A DNA stretch of 64,000 bases from Paucimonas lemoignei (GTDB lineage Bacteria > Pseudomonadota > Gammaproteobacteria > Pseudomonadales > Pseudomonadaceae): assembly GCA_900475325.1 (NCBI GenBank), contig LS483371.1:682001-746000 (forward strand). The letters run 5' to 3'. Shown here piece by piece: positions 31,185-40,897 of this stretch (position 1 is the first letter of the stretch; each line of letters starts with the position of its first letter). The translations under genes were made by a program, and so were the position numbers. The notes below the pieces were generated by a model that did not search any database, was not told the origin of the DNA, and was given only the letters and a program-made list of their open reading frames with translations.

Positions 31185-31643
31185 TTATTCGAGGTCGCGG
31201 CGCATGCCGATGTGGGGGATTTCGTCTTCCAGATACACCTCGCCCACAGGCTCGAAACCATAGCGCGCGTAGTAACCCTGCAAGTGCGCCTGTGCCGAGA
31301 GATAGATCGGCTGGTCGGGCCAGGTCCTTTCGGCGTTTTCCAATGCCTGCTCCATCAGCTCATGACCAATGCCACGGCTGCGGATCGATGGCGCGGTCAC
31401 GACGCGTCCAATGGTGACGTCGCCCCCTTGCTGGATCGGGTCTAGCAAGCGCAGGTAGGCGACCAGACGGTCTTCCTGCCAGGCCATCAAATGGCAGGTG
31501 TCGCCCAGCAGATCCTGGCCGTCGACGTCCAGATACACGCACTGCTGCTCAACCACGAACACTTCGGCACGCAATTTCAGGATGGCGTAGAGCTGTTCCT
31601 TGCTCAGGTCGGTATGGTGTTTGCAGATCCAGTTGATTGACAT
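31185..31643 (-). CDS. elaA: GNAT-family N-acetyltransferase, ElaA-like
   Basis: 152-aa acetyltransferase. ElaA features: KLRAEVFVVEQQCVYLDVDGQDL at the acceptor side, the acetyl-CoA-binding IGRVVTAPSIRSRGIGHELM, and LSAQAHLQGYYARYGFEPVGE. Substrate not established. The frame is open another 31 codons upstream, but the ATG at 31641-31643 gives the canonical ElaA N-terminus (MSINW). Confidence 0.88.
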   Translation of the reverse strand: MSINWICKHHTDLSKEQLYAILKLRAEVFVVEQQCVYLDVDGQDLLGDTCHLMAWQEDRLVAYLRLLDPIQQGGDVTIGRVVTAPSIRSRGIGHELMEQALENAERTWPDQPIYLSAQAHLQGYYARYGFEPVGEVYLEDEIPHIGMRRDLE

Positions 31644-31902
31644 GTCGCTGACTCGCAGAGGAAATCTGGGGGGAATACTAAACGCATCCCGCCCGATACC
31701 CAATAAAACCCTGAAGATGAATGCGCGGTAAATCACTCAACCGATGGGATGCCAGCGATTAAATGGTTTTTTTGCTGGCCTTGCGCACAAACGCAACCTT
31801 GGTATGAGTTGTGAAAACGCCGAAATGCAGCTTCAATAAAGGCCACATGCCAGCACCTATCGCATGGACTACTCGGGCCTCGCCCGTCTCAGGGACATAA
31901 GC

Positions 31903-32640
31903 ATGCCGTGTTTGCTTAAAGCCATAGGTTTGCTGGGATTACTGCTGACGGCCCAGGTGGGAGCGGCAGAGAAATTACGTTTGGTGGCCGATCCCTGGGC
32001 GCCGTTTACCGACGCGTCATTACTCAATAACGGGCTGGCGACTGATCTGGTCAGCACTGCACTTGAGCGCGCCGGATATGCCTCTGAATACCATCAGGTG
32101 CCGTGGGCCAGGGCGATGCACGGGCTGGGCGAAGGCCATTACGATGTGCTGATCAATGCCTGGTACAACGAGGAGCGCACCAGGCTGGGCCAGTTTTCGG
32201 CCGAGTATTTGGTCAACCGTGTACGGTTTCTCAAGCGCAGCCGGTCCAGCGTCGAGTATCGCGACCTGAGCCAGTTGTATTCGCGGCCCATTGCGGTGGT
32301 GCGCGGCTACGCCTATTCGCCGCAGTTCGATAACGACGATCAGCTGGAAAAGGTCCCGGTCAGTAGCTTCACCATGGCGGTGCGCATGTTGGCGGCGGGG
32401 CGTGTGGACCTGGCAGTGGAAGACGAGTTCGTCGCCCGTTACTACCTGACGCTCGAGCCCAAGAGCATCCGGGAAAACGTGGCGTTCCTGCCCAAATCAC
32501 TGAGCGAGAACAGCCTGCATATTCTGGTCAGCCTGAAGAACCCACTCCATGAACAAATCGTCGCCGACTTTGATCGGGAAATTGCCGCGATGAAAGCCGA
32601 CGGCAGTTATCAGGCGATCTTCAAGCGGCATGGTCTGTAA
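31903..32640 (+). CDS. Orphan periplasmic solute-binding protein (SBP_bac_3 type)
   Basis: 245-aa exported binding protein. A signal peptide of about 20 residues (MPCLLKAIGLLGLLLTAQVG) precedes a two-lobed domain beginning with EKLRLVADPWAPFTD and ending with SYQAIFKRHGL. It resembles the polar amino-acid family. No permease or ATPase gene is near, so it may feed another importer or serve as a ligand sensor. The ATG at 31903 has AGGGA upstream; the longer upstream reading would bury the signal. Its 3' end overlaps the convergent yccS gene by 20 bases. Confidence 0.85.
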   Translation: MPCLLKAIGLLGLLLTAQVGAAEKLRLVADPWAPFTDASLLNNGLATDLVSTALERAGYASEYHQVPWARAMHGLGEGHYDVLINAWYNEERTRLGQFSAEYLVNRVRFLKRSRSSVEYRDLSQLYSRPIAVVRGYAYSPQFDNDDQLEKVPVSSFTMAVRMLAAGRVDLAVEDEFVARYYLTLEPKSIRENVAFLPKSLSENSLHILVSLKNPLHEQIVADFDREIAAMKADGSYQAIFKRHGL

Positions 32641-34819
32641 CGGGCGCGGGTGCCTTGATCAAATGCGCCGCGAGGGTTCTCAGAGGCCCCAGCTGACGAC
32701 AGATCAACGCCAGTTGTGTCTGCACCAGCCGCTGACTCTCATCCAGCTCGTCAGGCATCAGCTCAAGTTCGGTCGCCAGGGTTTCTTCGGTGTCACTGTG
32801 AATCGCGACGGGTTGTTTTTCAGCCAGGCTTAGCGCGATCTCATCAATACTTGCCGCCAGCGTCTCGCCCACCCCCTCGATCAAATGCTCACGCACTTCT
32901 GTCGGCAACTGGGTTTCCCGGTGTGCGCCAAGGCCGGATAAATAGCTGAGCAAGGTGTGTGACAGCACCAGGAAGCGAAAGCCCACGTCCGCTTCTTTGC
33001 GAAAGTGGCCGGGCTCCATGAGCATGTTGGCCAGGGTCGTGGACAGTGCCGCGTCGGCGTTGTGCGCGTTGCGCCGGGCCAGACGATAAGCCAGGTCGTC
33101 GCTCTTGCCCTTGGCGTATTGCTGCATGATCTGGCGCAGATAGATGCTGTTGCAGGTCAGGGTGTTGGCCAGCACTTTGTTCAGGCGTCGGCCTTGCCAG
33201 TCCGGCAGGAACAGGAACACCGCCAGCCCCGCGATCAAGCTGCCCAGCAGGGTATCGAACAGGCGCGGCAGAAACAGCCCATAGCCGTCGCCCACCTGGT
33301 TGAAGCAGAACAGCACCATGACCGTGATGGCCGCTGTCGACAGGGTGTAGCGCGTGGTCCGATTGACGAAGAACACCACCCCGGCCAGCACTGCGCACAT
33401 CGATTGCAGAATCGGGCTGGTCACCAGATCGAACAGCGCCCAGCCCACCGTCAGGCCGATAGCAGTGCCGATGATCCGTTGTCCGAGTTTTCGCCGGGTG
33501 GCGCCATAGCTCGGCTGGCAGACGAAGACCGTGGTCAGGATGATCCAGTAGCCTTGCGACGGGTGAATCAGGTGCACCATCGCATAGCCGACGGTCAAGG
33601 CCAGCGGCAGGCGCAGGGCGTGGCGAAACAGCAGCGAGGTCGGAGTCATCTGCAGGCGCAGGCGGGTCCAGGCATCCTTGAAACTGCGCGGCGAGCGGTC
33701 CAGCAACGAGCTGTCGGTAGCATCGGCCACGGCGTCCGGGTTGCTGGCGTCGCTGAGCAGGCGATCAAGGGTTTCCAGGTTGTTCGCCAGGGCGCGCAAC
33801 GAGCGCAGCAGCCCGCGCCAGGCCGGGTTGCTCTGGATGCGCAAATGCTCCAGTGAAGCGCGCAAATCTTCCATGGCGTAGGCGAAACTGTCGTTGTAAA
33901 TGAACGGCTGGCGCAGCTGGATCGACTCGGACAAGGCCTGGCACGCCACCCCTTGCTGGCGCAGCAGGCGCTGGCAGCGGAACAGCACATCGCTGTGGAA
34001 GAACGCCTCGGCCAGTGAGTTGTAGGGGTAATGCGACGAGCTGGCGCGCTCGTGGATGTCCTGGGCAATGAAGTACAGCTTCAGGTAGCGGCTGACTTTC
34101 GAGCCGGGGCGACCGCTGCCGACCCGGTGCAGGATGATTTCCTTGGTGGCGTTCAGAGCAGCAACCACCCGGCCGTTCTGTTGTGCCAGCTCCAGACGCC
34201 GGGCTTCAACGTCCAGCTGGCGGATGGGCTCGAACAGGCTGGATTTGAGCTTCAGGTACTGGCCCAACTCGCGGAACAAACGCGCCAGCGCCTGTTGCAC
34301 CGGCTGGTTGGAAAACAGCATCTGCCACAGCACCGAGAGCAGGCCGTACCAGGCCGCGCCCGCCACCAGCAGCATCGGCTCATGCCAGAAGTCCAGCACC
34401 TCACCGCCGCGCTGATCGACGCCGATCATGGTGTACACCGAGAGAATCAGCGTCCCGTAGGCAATCGCGCTATAGCGTTCGCCCAGCGCGCCGAGCATCG
34501 TCAACGCGAAACTGGCGACCGCCAGGGAAATAGCGAAAATCCACGGATAGGGAAACAGCAGCTCCACGGCCAGTGCTGCAACGCTGAAACACACCAGCGT
34601 CACGGCCAGGGCATTCAAGCGGCCTTGCCAGCTGTCGTCAGTCTCGGCCAGGGCGCAGGCGATGATCCCCAGGAACAGCGGGATCAGCAGGGCCATTTCA
34701 TTCTGATACCAGCACAGCGCCATGCTGCCGGTCAGGGCAATGAAGACCCGGACGCTGTAACTGAATTTATCCAGCGCCCACAGACGGCGGAAAGTATGAC
34801 GAAGAGATTTCGAGGCCAT
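32621..34819 (-). CDS. yccS: YccS/YhfK-family inner-membrane protein (FUSC-like)
   Basis: 732-aa protein with two blocks of about five to six membrane helices (residues about 25-170 and 400-520), separated by a cytoplasmic helical region, and a C-terminal soluble domain. This layout matches the YccS family related to aromatic-acid efflux proteins (AaeB/FUSC); transport substrate unknown. A long A/Q-rich helical stretch links the halves. The start has no clear SD; ATG 34817-34819 is chosen for its typical charged N-terminus before the first membrane helix. Confidence 0.88.
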   Translation of the reverse strand: MASKSLRHTFRRLWALDKFSYSVRVFIALTGSMALCWYQNEMALLIPLFLGIIACALAETDDSWQGRLNALAVTLVCFSVAALAVELLFPYPWIFAISLAVASFALTMLGALGERYSAIAYGTLILSVYTMIGVDQRGGEVLDFWHEPMLLVAGAAWYGLLSVLWQMLFSNQPVQQALARLFRELGQYLKLKSSLFEPIRQLDVEARRLELAQQNGRVVAALNATKEIILHRVGSGRPGSKVSRYLKLYFIAQDIHERASSSHYPYNSLAEAFFHSDVLFRCQRLLRQQGVACQALSESIQLRQPFIYNDSFAYAMEDLRASLEHLRIQSNPAWRGLLRSLRALANNLETLDRLLSDASNPDAVADATDSSLLDRSPRSFKDAWTRLRLQMTPTSLLFRHALRLPLALTVGYAMVHLIHPSQGYWIILTTVFVCQPSYGATRRKLGQRIIGTAIGLTVGWALFDLVTSPILQSMCAVLAGVVFFVNRTTRYTLSTAAITVMVLFCFNQVGDGYGLFLPRLFDTLLGSLIAGLAVFLFLPDWQGRRLNKVLANTLTCNSIYLRQIMQQYAKGKSDDLAYRLARRNAHNADAALSTTLANMLMEPGHFRKEADVGFRFLVLSHTLLSYLSGLGAHRETQLPTEVREHLIEGVGETLAASIDEIALSLAEKQPVAIHSDTEETLATELELMPDELDESQRLVQTQLALICRQLGPLRTLAAHLIKAPAPVTDHAA

Positions 34820-34935
34820 AGAGGAGCTGTTTCACGATTGATCAATGCTGAGGTGGATATGTACAGGCATGCGCCGGGTCTGTACATCGGCTGGGCGAAA
34901 TTTATTGTGTGTTGGATTTTTAGGTTGATCGGTAT

Positions 34936-35029
34936 CTGTGGGAGCGAGCTTGCTCGCGAAAGCGGTATTTAGGCTGGGAAAAGTGTGTCGGATGTACCGG
35001 CCTCTTCGCGAGCAAGCTCGCTCCCACAG
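34936..35029. repeat. REPIN, family b
   Basis: Arms CTGTGGGAGCGAGCTTGCTC and its complement GAGCAAGCTCGCTCCCACAG, between yccS and the flavoprotein gene. Confidence 0.9.
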
Positions 35030-35047
35030 GGGGACGCTTTCAATCCA

Positions 35048-36247
35048 TCAAACAAACTGCGCAGCCGCATACCCCGAGGCCCAGGCCCACTGGAAGTTGA
35101 AACCGCCCAGATGACCGCTGACGTCCAGCACCTCGCCGACAAAATACAGCCCCGGTGATTTCAGGGACTCCATGGTCTTGGACGACACTTCCCGCGTATC
35201 GATACCGCCCAGGGTTACTTCAGCAGTGCGATAGCCCTCGGTGCCCGCCGGTATCACCTGCCAGGCGCCCAGCTTGGTGGCGATGTCGGCCAGTTCGGCG
35301 TGGGTGTATTGCTTCATCGGCTTGGACACGAACCACTGTTCGGCAATCAGGTTGGCCATCTTCTTGGTGAAGATTTCCCCCAGCAGGGTCTTCAGTTCAC
35401 TGTTCGGGCGTTCGGCTTGCTGCTCGGTGAGCCAGCTGGCGACGTCGTGGTCGGGCAGCAGGTTGATTTCCACGGCATCGCCCGGGTGCCAGAACGAAGA
35501 AATCTGCAAAATCGCCGGGCCACTGAGGCCGCGATGGGTGAACAGAATGTTCTCGCGGAAACTCGTGTCATTGCAGCTGACCAGACAATCCACCGAGGTG
35601 CCCGACAGCTCGGTGCACAACGCTTTGAGCTGGTCAGTGATGGTGAACGGCACGAGCCCGGCGCGGGTCGGCAGCAGCGTGTGGCCGAACTGTTTGCCGA
35701 CCTGATAGCCGAAGCCGGTTGCGCCCAGTGTCGGAATCGACAGGCCACCGGTGGCAATGACCAGCGACTCGCAGCTGATGCTGCCCAGCGTGGTCGCCAG
35801 GGTGTAGCCGGTTTCGGTTTTCTCGATCTGCTGCACGGCGGTGTCCATGTGCAGGCTGGCACCTGCCTGCTTGCATTCGTCCAGGAGCATGTCGAGGATG
35901 TCGCTGGATTTGTTATCGCAGAACAGCTGGCCGAGTTTTTTCTCGTGATAGGGCACGCCGTGCTTGCCCACCAGACCGATGAAGTCCCACTGGGTGTAGC
36001 GCGCCAGAGCCGATTTGCAGAAGTGCGAATTCTGCGACAGGAAATTGCTCGGCTCGGTGTACATGTTGGTGAAATTGCAGCGCCCGCCACCGGACATGAG
36101 GATCTTCTTGCCCGGCTTGTTGGCGTGATCGATCAACATCACCTTGCGCCCACGACCTGCGGCGGTCAGCGCGCACATCAAACCTGCGGCGCCAGCGCCG
36201 ATGATCACAACGTCAGTAACGGGCAAAGCGATTTCCTCGGGGTTCAT
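35048..36247 (-). CDS. NAD(P)/FAD-dependent oxidoreductase, HI0933/YhiN family
   Basis: 399-aa flavoprotein. N-terminal Rossmann FAD motif VVIIGAGAAGLMCA, the family-defining KILMSGGGRCNFTN, ATGGLSIPTLGATGFGY in the middle and a C-terminal FAD-contact GEVLDVSGHLGGFNFQWAWA. It is related to flavoproteins acting on tRNA or as reductases, but the substrate of this family is not certain. ATG at 36245-36247. REPIN elements flank it on both sides. Confidence 0.9.
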   Translation of the reverse strand: MNPEEIALPVTDVVIIGAGAAGLMCALTAAGRGRKVMLIDHANKPGKKILMSGGGRCNFTNMYTEPSNFLSQNSHFCKSALARYTQWDFIGLVGKHGVPYHEKKLGQLFCDNKSSDILDMLLDECKQAGASLHMDTAVQQIEKTETGYTLATTLGSISCESLVIATGGLSIPTLGATGFGYQVGKQFGHTLLPTRAGLVPFTITDQLKALCTELSGTSVDCLVSCNDTSFRENILFTHRGLSGPAILQISSFWHPGDAVEINLLPDHDVASWLTEQQAERPNSELKTLLGEIFTKKMANLIAEQWFVSKPMKQYTHAELADIATKLGAWQVIPAGTEGYRTAEVTLGGIDTREVSSKTMESLKSPGLYFVGEVLDVSGHLGGFNFQWAWASGYAAAQFV

Positions 36248-36274
36248 TGGGCGCAGGGCTGCGGCATGGAACCT

Positions 36275-36366
36275 TGTGGGACCGGCGTTAGCCGGGAAGG
36301 CGGTAATTCTGACAATACAGATGCATCGAATGTACCGGCCTCTTCCCGGCTAAAGCCGGTCCCACA
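36275..36366. repeat. REPIN, family a
   Basis: Left arm TGTGGGACCGGCGTTAGCCG (one mismatch in the loop compared with other copies), right arm CGGCTAAAGCCGGTCCCACA, between dbpA and the flavoprotein gene. Confidence 0.88.
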
Positions 36367-36383
36367 GGGATAACAGGGCGATC

Positions 36384-37763
36384 TTACAAAATGCGAACGC
36401 GCAGCGACTTGCCTTTGATCTTGCCGTTGTTCAAGCGCTCAAGCGCCTGTTTGGCAACGCCGCGTTCAACAGCGACATAGGCTTGGAAGTCAAAGATCGC
36501 GATCTTGCCGACCTGAGCGCCAGGGATGCCTGCTTCGCCGGTCAGCGCGCCGAGGATGTCGCCCGGGCGCAGTTTGTCTTTGCGGCCCGAACCGATGCAC
36601 AGGGTGCTCATGGTCGGGATCAGCTGCGAACCACCTGCGTTTTTCAGGCCGTCCAGCTGTTCCCAGCGCAGGGAGGCTTTCTGGATTTCTTCGATGGCGC
36701 GAGCACGCTGGCTCTCGGACGGCGCGACAAGGCTGACCGCGATGCCTTTTTCGCCCGCACGACCGGTACGGCCGACACGGTGAATGTGCATCTCGGAATC
36801 ACGGGCCAGCTCGACGTTGATCACCATGTCCAGCGCATCGATGTCCAGACCACGGGCTGCAACGTCAGTGGCAACCAGTACTGAAGTGCTGCGGTTGGCG
36901 AACATGGCCAGAACCTGATCGCGATCACGCTGTTCCAGATCGCCATGCAGGCCGACGGCGGAAATGCCCTTGGCGGTCAGGTGATCCACCACTTCCTGGC
37001 ACTGCTGTTTGGTGAAGCAGAACGCAACGCAGGACTGCGGGCGGAAATGACCGAGGACTTTGACCACCGCATCGAGGCGATCTTCCGGGGAGATTTCATA
37101 GAAAATCTGCTCGATCTGGCTGTCAGCGTGCAGCGCTTCGACCTTGACGGTCTGCGGGTCGCGCATGAACTTGGACGACAGCTGCTTGATGCCCACCGGG
37201 TACGTGGCGGAGAACAGCAGGGTCTGACGCTTTTTCGGGGTTTGCTCGATGATGTCGGCGATGGCGTCGTAGAAGCCCATGTCCAGCATGCGGTCGGCTT
37301 CGTCGAGAATCAGCGTGTTCAGGCCATCAAGCACCAGCGAACCTTTGCGCAAATGCTGCTGAATGCGCCCCGGCGTGCCGACGATGATGTGGGCGCCGTG
37401 CTCCAGCGAACCGATCTGCGGGCCGAATGGTACGCCGCCGGTCAGGGTCAGAACCTTGATGTTGTCTTCCGAACGGGCCAAACGGCGGATTTCTTTCGCC
37501 ACCTGGTCAGCCAGTTCGCGGGTCGGGCACAGCACAAGTGCCTGGCAGCCGAAATAGCGCGGATTGATCGGGTTCAGCAGGCCGATGCCGAAGGCTGCGG
37601 TCTTGCCGCTGCCGGTCTTGGCCTGGGCGATGAGGTCCATGCCCTTGAGAATCACCGGCAGGCTCTGCGCCTGAATCGGCGTCATCTCGGCATAACCAAG
37701 GGACTCCAGGTTACCCAGCATGGCGGCAGACAGGGGCAAAGTATTGAAAGCGGTGTTAGTCAC
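36384..37763 (-). CDS. dbpA: ATP-dependent RNA helicase DbpA
   Basis: 459-aa DEAD-box helicase that acts on 23S rRNA hairpin 92 during 50S assembly. Q-motif (TPIQAQ), Walker A AKTGSGKT, DEAD box (ILDEADRMLD), SAT (FSATYP), motif VI HRVGRTGRAG, then a C-terminal RNA-binding domain (about 380-459, DILGALTGEAGIPGAQVGKI), which is the hallmark separating DbpA from other DEAD helicases. I propose GTG at 37761-37763 as start, giving the family N-terminus VTNTAF; a TTG seven codons upstream is less likely. Confidence 0.93.
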   Translation of the reverse strand: MTNTAFNTLPLSAAMLGNLESLGYAEMTPIQAQSLPVILKGMDLIAQAKTGSGKTAAFGIGLLNPINPRYFGCQALVLCPTRELADQVAKEIRRLARSEDNIKVLTLTGGVPFGPQIGSLEHGAHIIVGTPGRIQQHLRKGSLVLDGLNTLILDEADRMLDMGFYDAIADIIEQTPKKRQTLLFSATYPVGIKQLSSKFMRDPQTVKVEALHADSQIEQIFYEISPEDRLDAVVKVLGHFRPQSCVAFCFTKQQCQEVVDHLTAKGISAVGLHGDLEQRDRDQVLAMFANRSTSVLVATDVAARGLDIDALDMVINVELARDSEMHIHRVGRTGRAGEKGIAVSLVAPSESQRARAIEEIQKASLRWEQLDGLKNAGGSQLIPTMSTLCIGSGRKDKLRPGDILGALTGEAGIPGAQVGKIAIFDFQAYVAVERGVAKQALERLNNGKIKGKSLRVRIL

Positions 37764-37855
37764 GACAGTGGACCTGCAAAACAAAATGTCGCGCAGTGTA
37801 TCAGGTCACGAGGCCATCAGGCTCGCTCCCGCTGGGTGGTGATGCACCGCAGACC

Positions 37856-37930
37856 CGTAGGAGCTGCCGAAGGCTGCGAATCGCGGTGTATCAGCAGTAC
37901 CGCTTTCGCAGCCTTCGGCAGCTCCTACAG
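37856..37930. repeat. REPIN, family d
   Basis: Arms CGTAGGAGCTGCCGAAGGCT and AGCCTTCGGCAGCTCCTACA; the right arm ends one base before the stop region of the MFS gene. Confidence 0.88.
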
Positions 37931-37931
37931 G

Positions 37932-39344
37932 TCAGGCCGCGGCCTTGGTTTTTGCTTCACGCGACGGCAACTGCAGGAAGATCCCCGCTGCCAGCATCGC
38001 CATGACGCCGACGGTCAGGAAGGTCAGCTGGAACGCGCCCAGCACGCTGCTCACTTCGCCGGTCGAGACCTGTTCGGTAAAGCCTCCCAGCAACGCCGCC
38101 GCGCAGGCCACGCCGAAGCTCAGGGACAACTGCGCCACCACCGACAGCAGGCTGTTGCCGCTGGCCGCGCTGGCGTCGTCGAGGTCGATCAGGGTGACAG
38201 TGTTCATCGCGGTAAATTGCAGGGAGTTGACCGCGCCAAGCAGACCCAGATGCACCAGCAGCATCCAGTACGGCGTTTGCGCATCGATCAGCGCAATGCT
38301 CGACAGCAGAATGCCCAGCATCAGGGTGTTGCCGGTGAGGATGACTCGGTAACCCAGATGCTCGATCAACCAGCGCGCCACCGACTTGGCGAACATCGCC
38401 GCAGCGGCCAGGGGCAGCATGCTCATCCCGGCTTGCGAAGGTGAATAACCCAGCGCCACTTGCAGCAGCAACGGCATGAGAAACGGCAGCGCGCCGCTGC
38501 CCAGGCGGGCAAACAGGTTACCGAGAATACCGACAGCAAAGGTGCGAGTGCGAAACAGCGATGGTGCGAACAGCGGCGCTTCGACGTGCCCGGCCCGCAG
38601 CCAGTAGGCCGCCAGGCAGCCGAAGCCTGCAAACAGCAACAGCACCACGCGCAAGTGCGGCAGGTGCAGCTCGCCCAGACCTTCCAGTGCAATAGTGATC
38701 AGCACCATCGAGGCACCAAACAGGGCAAAACCGACGCCGTCGAAACGCGTCCGGCCACCACCAGGCAGGTTGGGGATGAAGTGATGCACCGCCCAGCAGC
38801 CGATGATGCCCACCGGGATGTTGATCAGAAAGATCCAGTGCCAGCTCAGGTATTCCACCATCCAGCCGCCCATGGTCGGGCCCATCAGCGGGCCGAGCAG
38901 GCCGGGCAGGGTGATGAAGCTCATGATCCTCACCAGCTCCGAACGCGGGTAAGCGCGCAGCACGATCAACCTGCCGATGGGCAACATCAAGGCGCCGCCC
39001 AGGCCTTGAACGATACGTGCACCGACCAGCATGCCCAGTGAGTTGGAAATGGCGCACAGCAGCGAGCCGAAACTGAACAGCAGAATGGCGCTGAAGAAAA
39101 TCTGTTTGATGCCGAACCGGTCGGCGATCCAGCCCGAGGCCGGGATCAACAGCGCGATGGTCAACATGTAAGCGATGACCACCGATTGCATGCGCAGTGG
39201 ATCCTCCGCCAGCGACCCGGCCATGGACGGCAGCGCCGTATTGAGAATCGTGCCGTCCAGGCTCTGCATGAAGAACGCAATCGCCACAACCCACGGCAAC
39301 CAGCGCAGGGTTTTTTCGTCCAGAAGCGGGGTGGTGGTGGGCAT
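37932..39344 (-). CDS. mdtD: DHA2-type MFS drug-efflux transporter (MdtD-like)
   Basis: 470-aa inner-membrane transporter with about 14 membrane segments. DHA2 marks include VAIAFFMQSLDGTILNTALP (motif with D/T in TM1), GWIADRFGIKQIF (motif A) and GPTMGGWMVEYLSW (motif C). Likely exports small toxic molecules using the proton gradient; the substrate is not known. There is no adjacent membrane-fusion or regulator gene. AAGGA precedes the ATG at 39342-39344. Name MdtD by overall resemblance; other DHA2 exporters cannot be excluded. Confidence 0.82.
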   Translation of the reverse strand: MPTTTPLLDEKTLRWLPWVVAIAFFMQSLDGTILNTALPSMAGSLAEDPLRMQSVVIAYMLTIALLIPASGWIADRFGIKQIFFSAILLFSFGSLLCAISNSLGMLVGARIVQGLGGALMLPIGRLIVLRAYPRSELVRIMSFITLPGLLGPLMGPTMGGWMVEYLSWHWIFLINIPVGIIGCWAVHHFIPNLPGGGRTRFDGVGFALFGASMVLITIALEGLGELHLPHLRVVLLLFAGFGCLAAYWLRAGHVEAPLFAPSLFRTRTFAVGILGNLFARLGSGALPFLMPLLLQVALGYSPSQAGMSMLPLAAAAMFAKSVARWLIEHLGYRVILTGNTLMLGILLSSIALIDAQTPYWMLLVHLGLLGAVNSLQFTAMNTVTLIDLDDASAASGNSLLSVVAQLSLSFGVACAAALLGGFTEQVSTGEVSSVLGAFQLTFLTVGVMAMLAAGIFLQLPSREAKTKAAA

Positions 39345-39448
39345 GGGGGTCCTTAGTAATGAGTTTTACCTTGTGGAACCTGTGGGAGATTCTATGTCTG
39401 CCTGCAAGGCTTGCGAAAACACATGGAAGTCTTGGCTGACCTCGAACC

Positions 39449-39540
39449 TGTGGGAGCGAATTCATTCGCGAAAGCGGCAGTACAGACGATAAATGTGCAT
39501 CGAATGTACTGACCCCTTCGCGAATGAATTCGCTCCCACG
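39449..39540. repeat. REPIN, family c
   Basis: Arms CTGTGGGAGCGAATTCATTC and GAATGAATTCGCTCCCACG. A degenerate partial REP (CCTGTGGGAGATTCTATG) lies about 70 bases before it, at about 39378. Confidence 0.9.
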
Positions 39541-39571
39541 GGGAAACGGTTTCAACCGTTGACCCGTGTTT

Positions 39572-40897
39572 TTACAGGGTCAGGGTCAACTTGCTGATCA
39601 ACGCCCCCGGCAAATGGCTGGAAGCTGTCTGACGCTGACTATAGGTACTCGTGGAGAGGATCAGTTCCCGGTCGGCGGTCAATTCTTCCAGCGCGCTGCC
39701 CAGCAGGCTGTAAACGCTGTCGTCGAAACGCATCGTGCTCACCGGCGCCTGGATCTTGCCGTCTTCGACCCAGAACGTGGCAAAGCGGGTCATGCCGGTC
39801 AGCCGTGCTGCGGATTGATCGGAGTAGTTCAGGTACCACAGGTTGCCGATGTACAGACCGGTGCCGAGCTTTTGCAGAATCTGCTCCAGCGCCAGGCTGC
39901 CTGCGGCCATGCTCAGTGAGCTTGGCGATTCCCAAGGCTCTGCGCCGTTGGCCTGCAAACCGTATTCGGCTGCACTGGCCGAACCGACCAATTGCTCGCG
40001 GCCTTTGCCGTTCACGATCAGAGCCAGATCCTTGCGCGGATAGCCTTCGCCGGAGAACGCTGGCGACAACGAACCGCTGACCTGCTCATCGATACTCACC
40101 AGCGGGCTGAGCTGCGCATCGCCGCTATAAAGCCGCTGCAACGGGCTGGTTTTGGTCGCCAGCGATTGCGCCGAGAAACCACCCCAACTCAACATGCCAA
40201 TGATTTCGTCCATGGCGGCCGGCGCCAGGTACGCACGGTATTGGCCAGGCGCCAGGGTTTTCAGCGGCTTGCCAAGAAACGTCAGTTGCTCACGGGCCAG
40301 GGCAAAACGCTGGGCGAAGGCTGCATCGCTCCATTCATGCCCCGCGTAGTTGGCTTTGACGGCTTGGCCGTTGTCATGAAACAGACTCCAGTCGAAGTTG
40401 AAGCTGTTGGCCTGATGCCAGCCCAGCGCGCCCCATGAACTGGCAAAGCCGCGATACAGCGGCCCGGCCGCGTAGAAGCCCACCAGATCCAGACCTTCAG
40501 CAAGGCGGGCGATCTGCTCGACCACATGTTCGCTGACCGGCAAGGGCACGTCTTGAACATTTGTGTTCTGCCATGCCTCGGTGTTGGGTTTCAGGTACGG
40601 GTCCCTGGCAAGCAAAGGCAGCGTCTGGCGCAACTGCTGCAAGGCGTCGACCAAGCGCTGAACATCCACCTCGCCCTCGCCGCAGAGGGTCAGCTGCACA
40701 TCGGCATGGCGCTCGTCGTCGATCAGCTTGAGGGTGACGCTGGCCTGCTGCACATGCCCGACCTGGCGCACTTTGGCGTGATTGAAACGGATGAAGTCCG
40801 ACTCTTCGGCGTTGTAGGCGAGGGTGAAGCGCTCTTGCCCGTCTATTGCGGCCCTGAGCGTTTCAACCAGTGCCTGAAACTGCTGTTGATGCGACAT
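39572..40897 (-). CDS. TldD/PmbA-family protein, second subunit (PmbA-like)
   Basis: 441-aa partner protein. It has the PmbA-type layout without an HExxxH zinc motif, so it probably forms a heterodimer with the upstream TldD-like peptidase. Visible landmarks: LAYNAEESDFIRFNHAKVRQ near the N-terminus, an internal LYSGDAQLSPLVSIDEQVSG and a C-terminal beta-rich module (DDSVYSLLGSALEELTADRE). The frame continues upstream, but the ATG at 40895-40897 overlaps the upstream stop (TGATG), the usual mark of translational coupling. Different from the classical tldD/pmbA pair, so it is a paralogue of unknown peptide target. Confidence 0.83.
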   Translation of the reverse strand: MSHQQQFQALVETLRAAIDGQERFTLAYNAEESDFIRFNHAKVRQVGHVQQASVTLKLIDDERHADVQLTLCGEGEVDVQRLVDALQQLRQTLPLLARDPYLKPNTEAWQNTNVQDVPLPVSEHVVEQIARLAEGLDLVGFYAAGPLYRGFASSWGALGWHQANSFNFDWSLFHDNGQAVKANYAGHEWSDAAFAQRFALAREQLTFLGKPLKTLAPGQYRAYLAPAAMDEIIGMLSWGGFSAQSLATKTSPLQRLYSGDAQLSPLVSIDEQVSGSLSPAFSGEGYPRKDLALIVNGKGREQLVGSASAAEYGLQANGAEPWESPSSLSMAAGSLALEQILQKLGTGLYIGNLWYLNYSDQSAARLTGMTRFATFWVEDGKIQAPVSTMRFDDSVYSLLGSALEELTADRELILSTSTYSQRQTASSHLPGALISKLTLTL

